A program made the position numbers and the translations under genes. Shown one piece after another: positions 26,721 to 38,351 of a stretch of 64,000 nucleotides of DNA. This DNA is from Pseudomonadota bacterium (GTDB lineage Bacteria > Pseudomonadota > Alphaproteobacteria > Rhodospirillales > Magnetospirillaceae), in assembly GCA_021847015.1 (NCBI GenBank), contig JAJZVW010000015.1:22651-86650 (forward strand), read 5' to 3'. How positions within the stretch are numbered: the stretch's first letter is position 1; each line of letters opens with the position of its first letter. Under the pieces are notes generated by a model. It made no database searches. It saw only the letters and a list, made by a program, of their open reading frames with translations, and had not been told where the DNA came from.

Positions 26721-28708
26721 TCGCCGAGATCGGCCATTTCGCCCTCATCCTCGCCCTGGCGGTGGCGCTGGTGCAAGCTTCCGTGCCGCTGATCGGCGCC
26801 CAGCGCGGCAACGCCGCCTGGATGGGGCTGGCGGGGCCGGCGGCGGTGGCGCAGTTCCTGTGCGTGGGCATCGCCTTCGCCGCGCTGATGCACGCCTACG
26901 TGACCTCGGACTTCTCCGTGCTGAACGTGGCGCAGAACTCCCATTCGCTGAAGCCCATGCTCTACAAGGTGGCCGGCCTGTGGGGCAACCACGAGGGCTC
27001 GCTGCTGCTGTGGATCACCATCCTGGCGGTGTTCGGCCTGGCGCTGACGGCCTTCGGCGGCAATCTGCCGCCGGGTCTCAAGGCCCGCGCCCTGGCGGTG
27101 CAGGCCATGATCGCGGTGGGCTTCCTGCTGTTCATCCTGTTCACCTCCAACCCCTTCCTCAGGCTCGATCCGCCGCCGATGGACGGCAACGGCCTCAATC
27201 CCATGCTCCAGGACCCGGGCCTGGCCTTCCACCCGCCGTTCCTCTATCTCGGCTATGTGGGCTTCTCGATGGCCTTCTCCTTCGCCATCGCCGCCCTGAT
27301 CGAGGGCCGGGTGGATGCCGCCTGGGCGCGCTGGGTGCGCCCGTGGACGCTGGCCGCCTGGCTCTTCCTGACCTGCGGCATCGCGCTGGGAAGCTGGTGG
27401 GCCTACTACACCCTGGGCTGGGGCGGCTGGTGGTACTGGGACCCGGTGGAGAACGCCTCGTTCATGCCCTGGCTGGCCGGCACCGCGCTCCTGCATTCCG
27501 CCGTGGTGGTGGAAAAGCGCGACGCGCTGAAAAGCTGGACCATCCTGCTCGCCATCGTCGCCTTCGGCTTCTCGCTGCTGGGGACCTTCCTGGTGCGCTC
27601 GGGCGTGCTCACCAGCGTGCACGCCTTCGCCACCGATCCGGCGCGCGGCGCCTTCATCCTGCTTCTGCTGCTGGCGGTGCTGGGGGGGTCGTTCACCCTC
27701 TACGCCGTGCGGGCGCCGTCGCTCAAGCTGGGCGGGCTGTTCGCGCCGCTGTCGCGCGAAGGCGCGCTGCTGTTCAACAACGTGCTGATGGCCACCGGCG
27801 CCGGCACGGTTCTGCTGGGCACGCTCTACCCCCTGATCGCCGACGCCCTCAACCTCGGCAAGGTGTCGGTGGGCGCGCCCTTCTTCAATTCGGTGTTCCT
27901 GCCCCTGATGGCGCCCATGGTGGTGGCCATGGCCATCGGCCCGCTGCTGTCGTGGAAGCGCGGCGACCTTGCCGGCGTGCTCGGGCGCCTGAAATTCGCC
28001 CTGGCCGCGGCCGTGGCCGGTGCCGCGGCGGTGTGGGTGGCGCAGGGCGGTTCCGCCGGCCCGTGGTGGGCGGCGGCCGGCATGGGCCTTGCCCTGTGGC
28101 TGCTGCTGGGCACGCTCACCGAGCTGGCCGAGCGCGTGCGCCTGTTCCGGCTGCCCCTGGGACAATCCCTTCAGCGCGCCAGCCATCTGCCCCGGTCGGC
28201 CTGGGGGATGACCCTGGCGCACGGCGGGCTGGCGCTGGTCATCGCCGGGATGACGGCATCGTCGGCGTGGAAGTCGGAATCGGTGCAGAACCAGAAGCTG
28301 GGCGAGACCGTGACGGTGGCCGGCTACGCCTTCACGCTCACCGCCGTGAATGCGGTCAAGGGGCCCAATTACGACGCCCAGCAGGCCGTGTTCCAGGTGT
28401 CCAAGGACGGCCGGCCGTTCGCCGAGATGCGCCCCGAGAAGCGGATCTTCATCATGCCGCCGCGCCCGGCCACCGACGCCGCCATCCGCGGCACCCTGCT
28501 GGGGGACGTCTACGCGGTTCTGGGCGATCAGGCCGGCGACGGCGTGTGGGTGACCCGGCTCTATTTCAATCCGATGGTGCCGTGGATGTGGGCGGGAGCG
28601 GCGCTGATGGTCCTGGGCGGCCTCGTCTCGCTCAGCGACCGCCGCCACCGCATCGGCGCACCGGCACGAGCCCGCGCCGCCGCCGCCGCCGCCGCCGCCA
28701 AGGCCTGA
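26717..28708 (+). CDS. ccmF: Heme lyase CcmF
   Basis: The large polytopic protein (663 residues) has the WWD heme-handling motif WGGWWYWDPVEN at 235-246 and conserved periplasmic histidines. It attaches heme from CcmE to the CXXCH of apocytochromes. Its ATG overlaps the ccmE stop (ATGA). It ends in an Ala-rich tail. A G7 run near 27686 is in frame here. Confidence 0.96.
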   Translation: MIAEIGHFALILALAVALVQASVPLIGAQRGNAAWMGLAGPAAVAQFLCVGIAFAALMHAYVTSDFSVLNVAQNSHSLKPMLYKVAGLWGNHEGSLLLWITILAVFGLALTAFGGNLPPGLKARALAVQAMIAVGFLLFILFTSNPFLRLDPPPMDGNGLNPMLQDPGLAFHPPFLYLGYVGFSMAFSFAIAALIEGRVDAAWARWVRPWTLAAWLFLTCGIALGSWWAYYTLGWGGWWYWDPVENASFMPWLAGTALLHSAVVVEKRDALKSWTILLAIVAFGFSLLGTFLVRSGVLTSVHAFATDPARGAFILLLLLAVLGGSFTLYAVRAPSLKLGGLFAPLSREGALLFNNVLMATGAGTVLLGTLYPLIADALNLGKVSVGAPFFNSVFLPLMAPMVVAMAIGPLLSWKRGDLAGVLGRLKFALAAAVAGAAAVWVAQGGSAGPWWAAAGMGLALWLLLGTLTELAERVRLFRLPLGQSLQRASHLPRSAWGMTLAHGGLALVIAGMTASSAWKSESVQNQKLGETVTVAGYAFTLTAVNAVKGPNYDAQQAVFQVSKDGRPFAEMRPEKRIFIMPPRPATDAAIRGTLLGDVYAVLGDQAGDGVWVTRLYFNPMVPWMWAGAALMVLGGLVSLSDRRHRIGAPARARAAAAAAAAKA

Positions 28709-28724
28709 GGGGAGGGTCGAACCC

Positions 28725-29258
28725 ATGCGCCGCCTGCTCTATCTCCTGCCGGTCCTGGTGCTGGGGGTCCTCGCGCTCTTTTTCATGAAGGGTCTGGAGA
28801 TGGACCCGCACGAAATCCCATCGGTGCTGCTGAACACGCCGGCGCCGGCGATCAACCTCGCCGCGCTGCCGGGCCATGACCACGGGCTGACCACCGACGA
28901 CCTCAAGGGCAGGGTGTCCGTGGTGGACATCTTCGGTTCGTGGTGCGTCTCCTGCGCGCAGGAGCATCCCACCCTGCTCGCCATCAAAGAGACCGGCATC
29001 GTTCCCATTTACGGCATCGACTGGCGCGACGATCCGGTCAAGGGCGCCGAATGGCTGAAGAAGAATGGCGATCCCTACGAGCGCGTCGGCCTCGACCCCG
29101 CGCCGGGCCACGCGTCGGTGGATTTCGGCGTCACCGGGGCGCCGGAATCCTTCATCGTCGACAAGGGCGGCATCATCCGCTGGAAGCACATCGGCCCCAT
29201 CACACCCGAGGTGTGGGAGACCGAGTTGCTGCCGAAGATCCGGGAGCTTCAGAAATGA
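28725..29258 (+). CDS. ccmG: Thiol:disulfide reductase CcmG/DsbE
   Basis: The 177-residue protein has an N-terminal anchor and a thioredoxin domain with WCVSC (C74, C77), and the family's GVTGAPESF cis-proline segment near residue 140. It keeps apocytochrome heme-site cysteines reduced in the periplasm. It lies in the ccm operon, 16 bases after ccmF and overlapping ccmH. Confidence 0.95.
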   Translation: MRRLLYLLPVLVLGVLALFFMKGLEMDPHEIPSVLLNTPAPAINLAALPGHDHGLTTDDLKGRVSVVDIFGSWCVSCAQEHPTLLAIKETGIVPIYGIDWRDDPVKGAEWLKKNGDPYERVGLDPAPGHASVDFGVTGAPESFIVDKGGIIRWKHIGPITPEVWETELLPKIRELQK

Positions 29259-29722
29259 GGAAGGCCCTTGCCCTTTGCGCCTGCCTGCTGGCGCTGTCCG
29301 GCCCGGTGCTGGCCGCCGACCCCGATGAGATGCTCAAGGACCCGGCGCAGGAAGCCCGGGCGGAGAAGATCGGCCAGGGGCTGCGCTGCCTGGTGTGCCA
29401 GTCGGAATCCATCGAGAATTCCAACGCCGACCTCGCCCGCGATCTGCGCGTGATCGTCCGCGAGCGCGTCAAGGCCGGCGACAGCGACCGGCAGGTGGTC
29501 GGGTACGTGGTGGCCCGCTACGGCGACTACGTGCTGCTGAAACCTCCCTTCAAGGCCAGGACCCTGGTCCTGTGGGGCGGGCCGTTCGCGCTGCTCCTGG
29601 GGGCCTTGGGGGTGCTGGTCGTCTTTTTCCGCCGCCGTAGCGCCGCCGGCTCGCCGCCGCCGCTCACGCCCGAGGAGATTCGCCGCCTCGACGCGCTGCT
29701 GAAGGATTCGGGCAACTCATGA
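29255..29722 (+). CDS. ccmH: Cytochrome c-type biogenesis protein CcmH
   Basis: The 155-residue protein has a signal peptide (about 20 residues), the LRCLVCQ motif with C45 and C48, and a C-terminal membrane helix at about 105-128. It is a thiol oxidoreductase acting with CcmF and CcmG on apocytochrome. The start overlaps the ccmG stop by 4 bases, and the end overlaps ccmI. Confidence 0.95.
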   Translation: MRKALALCACLLALSGPVLAADPDEMLKDPAQEARAEKIGQGLRCLVCQSESIENSNADLARDLRVIVRERVKAGDSDRQVVGYVVARYGDYVLLKPPFKARTLVLWGGPFALLLGALGVLVVFFRRRSAAGSPPPLTPEEIRRLDALLKDSGNS

Positions 29723-30573
29723 TCTGGCTCGTCTTTACGCTGATGGTGGCCGCGGTTCTGGCGCTGACGCTGGTGCCGCTGTTCCGGGCCCGTCCCGCAG
29801 CCCCCGACCGCGCCGCCTACGACCTCACCATCTACAAGGACCAGTTGGCCGAGGTGGATCGGGATCTCGAACGCGGGGTGCTGACCGCCGGCCAGGCCGG
29901 CGCCGCGCGCACTGAAATCCAGCGGCGCATGCTCGCCGCCGCAGGCGAAGGGAGCCGCTCCGCCAAAGGCGGCAAGGCCAAGAAGAGCGGGCGCCGGGGA
30001 ATCTGGGGTGCGGCGGCCGCCATCGGCCTCGCCGTGCCGGCCTTGGCGTTCGGCCTCTACGGCCTGCTGGGCTCGCCCAATCTCCCCGATCAGCCCTATT
30101 CGGCCCGCGTCGGCCAGATCCACCAGATGCAGGGCCAGGTGGCGCAGATCAAAGGCATGGTCGACGGCCTCGTCGAGCGGCTGCGCCAGAATCCCGATGA
30201 CGGGCGCGGCTGGGCGATGCTGGGCCGCTCGCTGCGCGTGCTGGGCGAACCGGACAAGGCTCGGGACGCCTATGCCAAGGCGCTGCCGCTGCTGCCCGGC
30301 GACGCCCAGGTGCGGCTGGAATTCGCCTCGCTGCTGATCGAGGACGTGCCCGCCGGCTCACCCCTGCCGCCCCAGTTCGTGGCGGTGATGCGCGAGGTGC
30401 TGGCCATCGACGGGGAAAGCGTCGACGCCCTCTATTTCGTCGGCTTGGCCGAGGCTCAGGCGGGCCACGCCGCCAAGGCGCGTGAGCTGTGGACCAAGCT
30501 GATGGACAAGCTGCCCGCCGATTCCTCCGATCGGACCCAGGTGGCCAAGCAGCTCCAGGCGCTCGGCCAGTGA
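29719..30573 (+). CDS. ccmI: Cytochrome c-type biogenesis protein CcmI
   Basis: The 284-residue protein has two membrane helices (about residues 2-22 and 95-115) and a C-terminal TPR-like domain (DDGRGWAMLGRSLRVLGEPD). CcmI presents apocytochrome c to the CcmF-CcmH complex. The gene is the last of ccmCDEFGHI. A GC-rich inverted repeat (30582-30610) follows, without a T run, between it and the convergent lipoprotein gene. Confidence 0.93.
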   Translation: MIWLVFTLMVAAVLALTLVPLFRARPAAPDRAAYDLTIYKDQLAEVDRDLERGVLTAGQAGAARTEIQRRMLAAAGEGSRSAKGGKAKKSGRRGIWGAAAAIGLAVPALAFGLYGLLGSPNLPDQPYSARVGQIHQMQGQVAQIKGMVDGLVERLRQNPDDGRGWAMLGRSLRVLGEPDKARDAYAKALPLLPGDAQVRLEFASLLIEDVPAGSPLPPQFVAVMREVLAIDGESVDALYFVGLAEAQAGHAAKARELWTKLMDKLPADSSDRTQVAKQLQALGQ

Positions 30574-30613
30574 ACCGTCCGGCCGCCGCCGCGCCGAACG
30601 CGCGGCGGCGGGC

Positions 30614-31312
30614 CTATTCGGTCAGCTGCGGGGGCAACTGGCTCAACATTACCTCGGCACGCCGGTTGTCCTGGCGGCCGCTGGGGGACGCATTGGTGGC
30701 CAAGGGGTATTCCTCGCCCATGCCGCGGGCGAGGACGCGGCTGGGGGGAACGCCCTGGCCGACCAGATAATTCTTCACCGCCAAGGCGCGGAAAAACGAG
30801 AGCTGCTGGTTGACCTCGGGATGGCCGGTCGTGTCGGTGAAACCTTCCACGGTCGCTCGGACTCCGGGATGGGTCTTAAGGTAGGCGGCCACGGATTGCA
30901 GCCGGTTGGCCGCGCCGGCACGGAAGGTGGCCTTTCCCGTCTCGAACGGCACATTGGTTATCATCGCGCCCGGCCCGACCGCGATCCGGGCCTGTTCGCG
31001 CGCCATGTGCGCCTCGGTCTGGTAGCTGGCGATGGCGAGGCGTTGCCGGGTCATGTAGAGGTCGTGATCGAGTTGGGGCTCGTCCCCGGCGCGGGCGGCG
31101 GCTTCGGCATCCGTCAGGGATTGCTGCGCCTCCTGGAGCTGGTTCGGCGCGTAGCGGGTGATGTTGGGGTTGTTGCGGGCGACGTCCACCTGCCGGCGCA
31201 TATCCGATACCCGGGGGTTCTCGGCCATTTGGCCGGCGCAGGCGGCCAGCAGGGCGGCCGCCAGGGCGGATGGGAGCGCGCGGGCGGCGAGCGCGGTGAT
31301 GCGGCTGGTCAT
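30614..31312 (-). CDS. OmpA-family lipoprotein with DUF4398 region
   Basis: The 232-residue protein has a lipoprotein signal (LLAACAG), a helical DUF4398-like middle (QLQEAQQSLTDAEAAARAGD) and a C-terminal OmpA peptidoglycan-binding domain (TVEGFTDTTGHPEVNQQLSF, then RRAEVML). It should tie the outer membrane to the cell wall. It is the second gene of a two-lipoprotein unit on the minus strand. Confidence 0.88.
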   Translation of the reverse strand: MTSRITALAARALPSALAAALLAACAGQMAENPRVSDMRRQVDVARNNPNITRYAPNQLQEAQQSLTDAEAAARAGDEPQLDHDLYMTRQRLAIASYQTEAHMAREQARIAVGPGAMITNVPFETGKATFRAGAANRLQSVAAYLKTHPGVRATVEGFTDTTGHPEVNQQLSFFRALAVKNYLVGQGVPPSRVLARGMGEEYPLATNASPSGRQDNRRAEVMLSQLPPQLTE

Positions 31313-31339
31313 GGCGTTCTCCTGGTCAGCGGGCGGCGG

Positions 31340-31705
31340 TCAGGGCAGGGGGGTGACTTGCGGAAGCGGCGCTGCGGCCGGCGCCGGCGGGGCATTCCCG
31401 GCGAGGGCCTGGGTGGCCTTGGCGGCCTTGGTCTTGGCCATGGCGAGTTCCGCATCGACCTTTGCTTCCTTGGCCATGCGGTCGGCTTCCTCGGTGCGGT
31501 TGTCGTTCACCGCCTGCTGGGCGGCGTTCAGCCGGTCGGTGGCCGCCTGGAGCTCTGGAAGCGCGTAGGTGCTGGCGCCCTGGCCCTGCGCGGCGGTGAT
31601 CGCGTCTTGGGCCTGGGCGACCGAGGGCGGGGCTTGTCCCGCGGCGCAGGCCGACATCAGGACGGCGGCGGCACAGGCCAGGGGAGCGACGGCGATCCGG
31701 GTCAT
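31340..31705 (-). CDS. DUF4398-type lipoprotein
   Basis: The 121-residue protein has a lipobox (LMSAC) and a helical repeat-like middle (YALPELQAATDRLNAAQQAV) that matches the DUF4398 part of the OmpA-type lipoprotein just downstream. The C-terminus is Pro/Ala-rich. The start is the ATG at 31705; an earlier in-frame ATG at 31765 lacks a signal peptide directly after it. The pair probably forms one envelope unit. Confidence 0.8.
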   Translation of the reverse strand: MTRIAVAPLACAAAVLMSACAAGQAPPSVAQAQDAITAAQGQGASTYALPELQAATDRLNAAQQAVNDNRTEEADRMAKEAKVDAELAMAKTKAAKATQALAGNAPPAPAAAPLPQVTPLP

Positions 31706-31809
31706 GGCGTCCTCCTCGATTGCTCGGAAGGAGAACGCCCGCCCACCCCGCTTGTTCCCGCCCATCCCGATCGGTCATGCGGACGGGCCGAACGGGTCCG
31801 TTGCGAGGA

Positions 31810-32013
31810 TTATGGCAGGGCGGACGGCACCACTCCGGGCGTCGCGGGAACGATTTCGCGCACCGGGCCGCGCGGCGTGCCGTTCTCCGGCGATCCCGGC
31901 GCCTGAGGAATTCTTTGCACCGCGGTCGTTTGCGGCGGTGGAAGGTCGTCCGAGCAGGCCGGGACCAGAACCGTAAGCGACAGGCTGACGAGGAGGGCGA
32001 CGTACAGGGGCAT
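31810..32013 (-). CDS. Small lipoprotein, 67 aa
   Basis: From the ATG at 32013 (GAGG upstream) a signal peptide ends at LVPAC and is followed by a Pro-rich, probably disordered 45-residue tail. There are no other recognisable features. It lies upstream of the two DUF4398 lipoproteins on the same strand, with a 100-base gap. Confidence 0.6.
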   Translation of the reverse strand: MPLYVALLVSLSLTVLVPACSDDLPPPQTTAVQRIPQAPGSPENGTPRGPVREIVPATPGVVPSALP

Positions 32014-32135
32014 GGGTGGCCTCGCATGTGCGCTCGGCGGAGGGAACGCCGGTGCGATCCCCAGGTTCCGGCAGCAAGTCCAACGAGCGCGGCCGGTCTC
32101 GGATGTCCGCCATACCGACGGGTGCCTCCAGTGCG

Positions 32136-32176
32136 AAAAATCGAACGTTCGCGCCCGGCACAAACGTTCGATTTTT
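32136..32176. terminator. Perfect 14-base hairpin with A/T ends
   Basis: The arms AAAAATCGAACGTT (32136-32149) and AACGTTCGATTTTT (32163-32176) are perfect complements with a 13-base loop. T runs are at the 3' side on both strands, so it can act as a bidirectional terminator. It is the main feature of the 342-base gap between the small lipoprotein and the decayed SDR. Confidence 0.65.
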
Positions 32177-32355
32177 TCCGCGACGCAATAGTTCGGACCC
32201 TACAACCAAAGTCGATTCGCACGACACAACCGATATCCGAGCAAGAACCGGAGTTCGCCGGCCGGGCCTGCGGATTAGGTTTTGCCGACCCTGCCCCGAT
32301 TTCCCCGGCATCGGATTCGGAGCGGGATAAAGCAAATCGGAGAAGAGGTGCAATC

Positions 32356-32894
32356 ATGATGAGTTTAGCCGGCAAGATCGCCGTCGTAACAGGCGGCAGC
32401 GCCGGAATCGGGCTCGGCATCGCAAAGCGCCTGGTATTGGAAGGCGCCTCGGTGGTGATTGCCGGACGCCGGCAGGCCGAACTTGAGGCGGCGGCCGCCG
32501 AGATCGGCACCGCCGCGTCCGTTGTGCGTGCCGATGTTGCCGATCTCGCCGATCTCGACAGGACCTTCGCGATCAACGTCAAAGGAGTCCTGTTCACGGT
32601 TCAAAAGGCGCTGCCGCTCCTGACCGACGGAGCCTCCGTGATCGTCACCGGCTCCTCGACGTCCATCAAGGGAACCCCAGCGTTCAGCGTCTACAGCGCG
32701 ACCAAAGCGGCGGTTCGCAACTTCGCCAGGGCATGCGCGATACGATGCTTACCCATATGGCGGCCAGCATCCCGATGGGACGCATCGGCGAGCCCGACGA
32801 CGTTGGCAAGGCGGCCGTGTTTCTCGCTTCCGACGCGTCGAGTTTCGTGAATGGCGTAGAGCTTTTCGTCGACGGCGGGCTCGCGCAGATATGA
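32356..32894 (+). pseudogene. Decayed short-chain dehydrogenase/reductase
   Basis: The ATG at 32356 opens a typical SDR: TGGSAGIGLGIAKRL cofactor motif, then [19 protein letters not shown] and the active-site YSATK. About 45-60 residues with the NAG motif are missing between ADLADLDR and TFAINVKG. After RNFARACA a second segment is lost and the frame shifts. The normal ending [20 protein letters not shown], then [11 protein letters not shown], is found in another frame up to the stop at 32892-32894. The gene is not functional. Confidence 0.85.
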
Positions 32895-32938
32895 GGGATG
32901 CGGCGGACAAAGCGCCGCCGGCCGTCCCGGCCGCCGCG

Positions 32939-33604
32939 CTATTCCAGCGCCTGGCGCAACGCCGCCGCGGCGGCCCACGGGGCCAGGGCCAGCGCCCCCG
33001 CCAGCATGCCGCCCAGGATCAGCAGATGGGCGCGGGGCTCCAGGCCCTGGAGGGTGGCGTCGATGGCGCCCACGCCGAAGATCAGCACCGGCACGTACAG
33101 CGGCAGGATCAACAGCGACAGCAGCACGCCGCCGCGCCGGGCGCCGAGCACCAGCGCGGCGCCGACGGCGCCGACCAGCGACAGGATGGGCGTGCCCACC
33201 AGCATGGTGAGAAGCAGGATCTTGAACCCGGCCGCGTCCAGATTCAGCAGCACCGCCAGCACCGGCGCCGCCGCCAGCAGCGGCAGGCCGGTGGTCAGCC
33301 AGTGGGCCACCACCTTGGCGGCCACCACCACCTCCAGCGGCGTGGGCGTCAGCACCAGCAGCTCCAGCGAGCCGTCCTCGTAATCCGCCTGGAACAGCCG
33401 GTCCAGTGACAGCATCGACGCCAGCAGCGCGGTCACCCACAGCACGCCCGGCGCCACCCGCGCCAGGATGTTGGCCTCGGGGCCGATGCCGAACGGGAAC
33501 AGCACCACCGTCAGCACGAAGAAGGTCACCACCATGACGCTGTCCGAGCCTTGGCGCAGCGCCAGGCGCAGGTCGCGGCGGACGATTTCGCCGAAGCGGC
33601 TCAC
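32939..33604 (-). CDS. ccmB: Heme exporter permease CcmB
   Basis: The 221-residue, six-helix membrane protein has the family pattern (DRLFQADYEDGSLELLVLTP, then HWLTTGLPLL). It pairs with CcmA to form the ABC part of CcmABCD, which releases holo-CcmE from CcmC. It starts at a GTG overlapping the ccmA stop by 4 bases. Confidence 0.93.
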   Translation of the reverse strand: MSRFGEIVRRDLRLALRQGSDSVMVVTFFVLTVVLFPFGIGPEANILARVAPGVLWVTALLASMLSLDRLFQADYEDGSLELLVLTPTPLEVVVAAKVVAHWLTTGLPLLAAAPVLAVLLNLDAAGFKILLLTMLVGTPILSLVGAVGAALVLGARRGGVLLSLLILPLYVPVLIFGVGAIDATLQGLEPRAHLLILGGMLAGALALAPWAAAAALRQALE

Positions 33605-34281
33605 AGGAACATCTCCGCCAGCTCGGCCGAGGGGGCGAAGCGGTCGAGGTGGATCTCCCGCGCCCCCGGAAGGTCGATGTCGGCATGGGTGGACAGGGCC
33701 ACCATCCCGCCCTGGGCCCGGTGCTCGGCCAGTACCCCTTCCAGCACCCTGATCGAGCCCCGGTCGAGCGCGGTGGTGGGCTCGTCCAGCAGCCACAGCG
33801 GCGAGGGCGCCGCCAGCAGGCGGGCGAGGTTGGCGCGGCGCCGCTGGCCCGCCGACAGCATCTTGCCGGGCAGCGCCGACAGGTGCGCCAGGCTGAAGCG
33901 CTCCAGCGCCCCCGCGACCCGCTGTCCGGCGGCATCGCCGCGAGGCTCATGCAGGCGGGCCCAGAACGCCACGTTCTCGGCTACCGAGAGGACCGGCTTG
34001 ATGGCGTCGTGGTGCCCCACGTAATGGGAGCGCGCGGCATGCGCCTCGGGATCGTCCGACACCGCCCGGCGCCGCCACGCGAGGGTGCCGGAAAACGGCT
34101 TCAGCAACCCGGCCATCAGGCGCAACAGGCTCGACTTGCCCGATCCGTTGGGTCCCAGCAGCACCAGGGCGTCGCCGGCCGCGAGCGCGAAGGACAGCCC
34201 GGCGAACACCACACGGCCACCGCGCACGCAGACGAGTTGGGAGCCGGAGAAATCGGCGTCGGACGGATGAATGCCGGTCAT
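33601..34281 (-). CDS. ccmA: Heme exporter ATP-binding protein CcmA
   Basis: The ABC ATPase has Walker A GPNGSGKS, signature MLSAGQRRR and Walker B PLWLLDEPTTALD. I use the ATG at 34281; an ATG at 34293 is also in frame, and neither has a clear ribosome site. With ccmB it forms a two-gene unit on the opposite strand, 2.4 kb from ccmCDEFGHI. The split of ccmAB from the rest by lipoprotein genes and an SDR remnant is unusual. Confidence 0.92.
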   Translation of the reverse strand: MTGIHPSDADFSGSQLVCVRGGRVVFAGLSFALAAGDALVLLGPNGSGKSSLLRLMAGLLKPFSGTLAWRRRAVSDDPEAHAARSHYVGHHDAIKPVLSVAENVAFWARLHEPRGDAAGQRVAGALERFSLAHLSALPGKMLSAGQRRRANLARLLAAPSPLWLLDEPTTALDRGSIRVLEGVLAEHRAQGGMVALSTHADIDLPGAREIHLDRFAPSAELAEMFL

Positions 34282-34335
34282 GGCCGGCACCATGGCAGAA
34301 AGCGCGTGTTTTGCAAAGGTTACCGCGCAACGAAA

Positions 34336-34368
34336 GAGGCCGGCGCCGTAGGGGGGAGCGCCGGCCTC
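34336..34368 (-). terminator. GC-rich hairpin upstream of ccmA
   Basis: The 11-base arms GAGGCCGGCGC and GCGCCGGCCTC are separated by an 11-base loop. Leftward, the stem is followed by TTTCG, a weak terminator signal, 55 bases before ccmA. It may insulate or attenuate ccmAB. The other part of the 354-base gap holds the acnA promoter region, in which no clear box was seen. Confidence 0.5.
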
Positions 34369-34635
34369 CTCGACCCGCCAGCCGCCCGCGGGGTCCTCGT
34401 TCGGGCGGTTCGGGAAGGGTCTCGATGGGAAAAGAAAATACCCGGAATATGGCGGTTTTATGGGCGCCGCCGACCATCGGCGGGACGTGTGGGGCGTTGG
34501 GGTTGACCCATCCCGTCCGTTCGGATGGCCGGCTGGACAGGACGATTAAAGTATGGTGAAAGGGAATGCCGCGCCGCGCCCGCCGTTTCGCCGACCGGGC
34601 CCGCACTCACGTTTGCCGAGAGAGGATGTATTCCC

Positions 34636-37323
<2,688 letters not shown>

Positions 37324-37361
37324 GGCGCGGGCCAGCACGCCTCGTTGTACGTTTTTTCGCT

Positions 37362-37431
37362 GTCATCCCGAGCCGAAGGGCGAGATCTTTCACCCAAAGA
37401 TCCCTCAGTCGCTCCGCGTCTTCGGGATGAC
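37362..37431. repeat. GTCATCCCGA palindromic repeat, copy 3
   Basis: A 70-base element with ends GTCATCCCGA (37362-37371) and TCGGGATGAC (37422-37431), and GATCTTTC and AAAGATCCCTC inside. It is the main feature seen in the 281-base gap after acnA. It could form a large hairpin that ends acnA transcription. Confidence 0.8.
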
Positions 37432-37604
37432 AACGTCGGTATGGGGAGCCCATGGGGATGCGACAGTCGCGCGACACGTTTTCCGCATCGCCGCTGGCGT
37501 GGGGTGCCCTCCCGCGTGTCGGCGTCGCCGCCGCCGCCGCCGCCGGCTTATGGCTGTCGGTCGGCTGGGCTTTGGGGTGGTGGTGACTTTGGGGTGGCGG
37601 TGAC

Positions 37605-38351
37605 ATGGGCGCGGCGATCATCGAGCTGGACGACGTCACCCTCGGCTACGAGCGCCATCCGGCCGTCCACCATCTGCGCGGCGGCTTCGCGTCCGGCACG
37701 CTGACGGCCGTCGTCGGCCCCAACGGCGGCGGCAAGAGCACCCTGCTCAAAGGCGTGATCGGTCTGTTGCGGCCCCTGAGCGGACGGATTTCCGTGAACG
37801 GCGTGGACCGGCGCGACATCGCCTACCTTCCCCAGCAGGCCGACATCGACCCGCGCTTCCCGATCTCGGTCCTCGACACCGTGCTGCTGGGCCATTGGCG
37901 CCGCATGGGGGCGTTCCGGCCGGTCACCCGGGCGATGCGGGCGGCCGGCGCGGCGGCGCTGGCGGCGGTGGGGCTGGAAGGCTTCGAGGCGCGCCCGATC
38001 GGCTCGCTCAGCGCCGGCCAGAGGCAGCGGGCGCTGTTCGCCCGCGTGCTGGTGGCCGACAGCCCGGTCATCCTGCTGGACGAGCCCTTCACCGCCATCG
38101 ACGCCAAGACCACCGCCGATCTGCTCGCGCTCGTTCTGCGCTGGCACGGAGAGGGCCGCACGATCGTCGCCGTGCTGCACGACCACGACCAGGTCCGCCG
38201 GTATTTTCCGCAAACGCTGCTGCTGGCGCGCGAAGCCATCGGCTGGGGGGATACCGAAGCCGTGCTGACCCCGGACAATCTTCGGCACGTCCGGGCCATG
38301 AGCGAAGCCTGGGACACGGAAGCCCCCGTTTGCGAGCGGGGGGCGGCATGA
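37605..38351 (+). CDS. Metal (Zn/Mn) ABC transporter ATPase
   Basis: A 248-residue ABC ATPase with Walker A GPNGGGKST (38-46), signature LSAGQRQRA (SLSAGQ in place of LSGGQ) and Walker B VILLDEPFTAID. Metal-uptake ATPases of the Znu/Azt/Sit group have this form and sit with a permease and a binding protein, as here. Its stop overlaps the permease start. Zinc is the likeliest metal, but manganese is not excluded. Confidence 0.86.
   Translation: MGAAIIELDDVTLGYERHPAVHHLRGGFASGTLTAVVGPNGGGKSTLLKGVIGLLRPLSGRISVNGVDRRDIAYLPQQADIDPRFPISVLDTVLLGHWRRMGAFRPVTRAMRAAGAAALAAVGLEGFEARPIGSLSAGQRQRALFARVLVADSPVILLDEPFTAIDAKTTADLLALVLRWHGEGRTIVAVLHDHDQVRRYFPQTLLLAREAIGWGDTEAVLTPDNLRHVRAMSEAWDTEAPVCERGAA

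Noticed and set aside
30582..30610. GC-rich inverted repeat after ccmI called as a terminator
   Set aside because: The stem is good, but there is no T run on either side and the sequence is simple CCG/CGG, so I only mention it in the ccmI entry.
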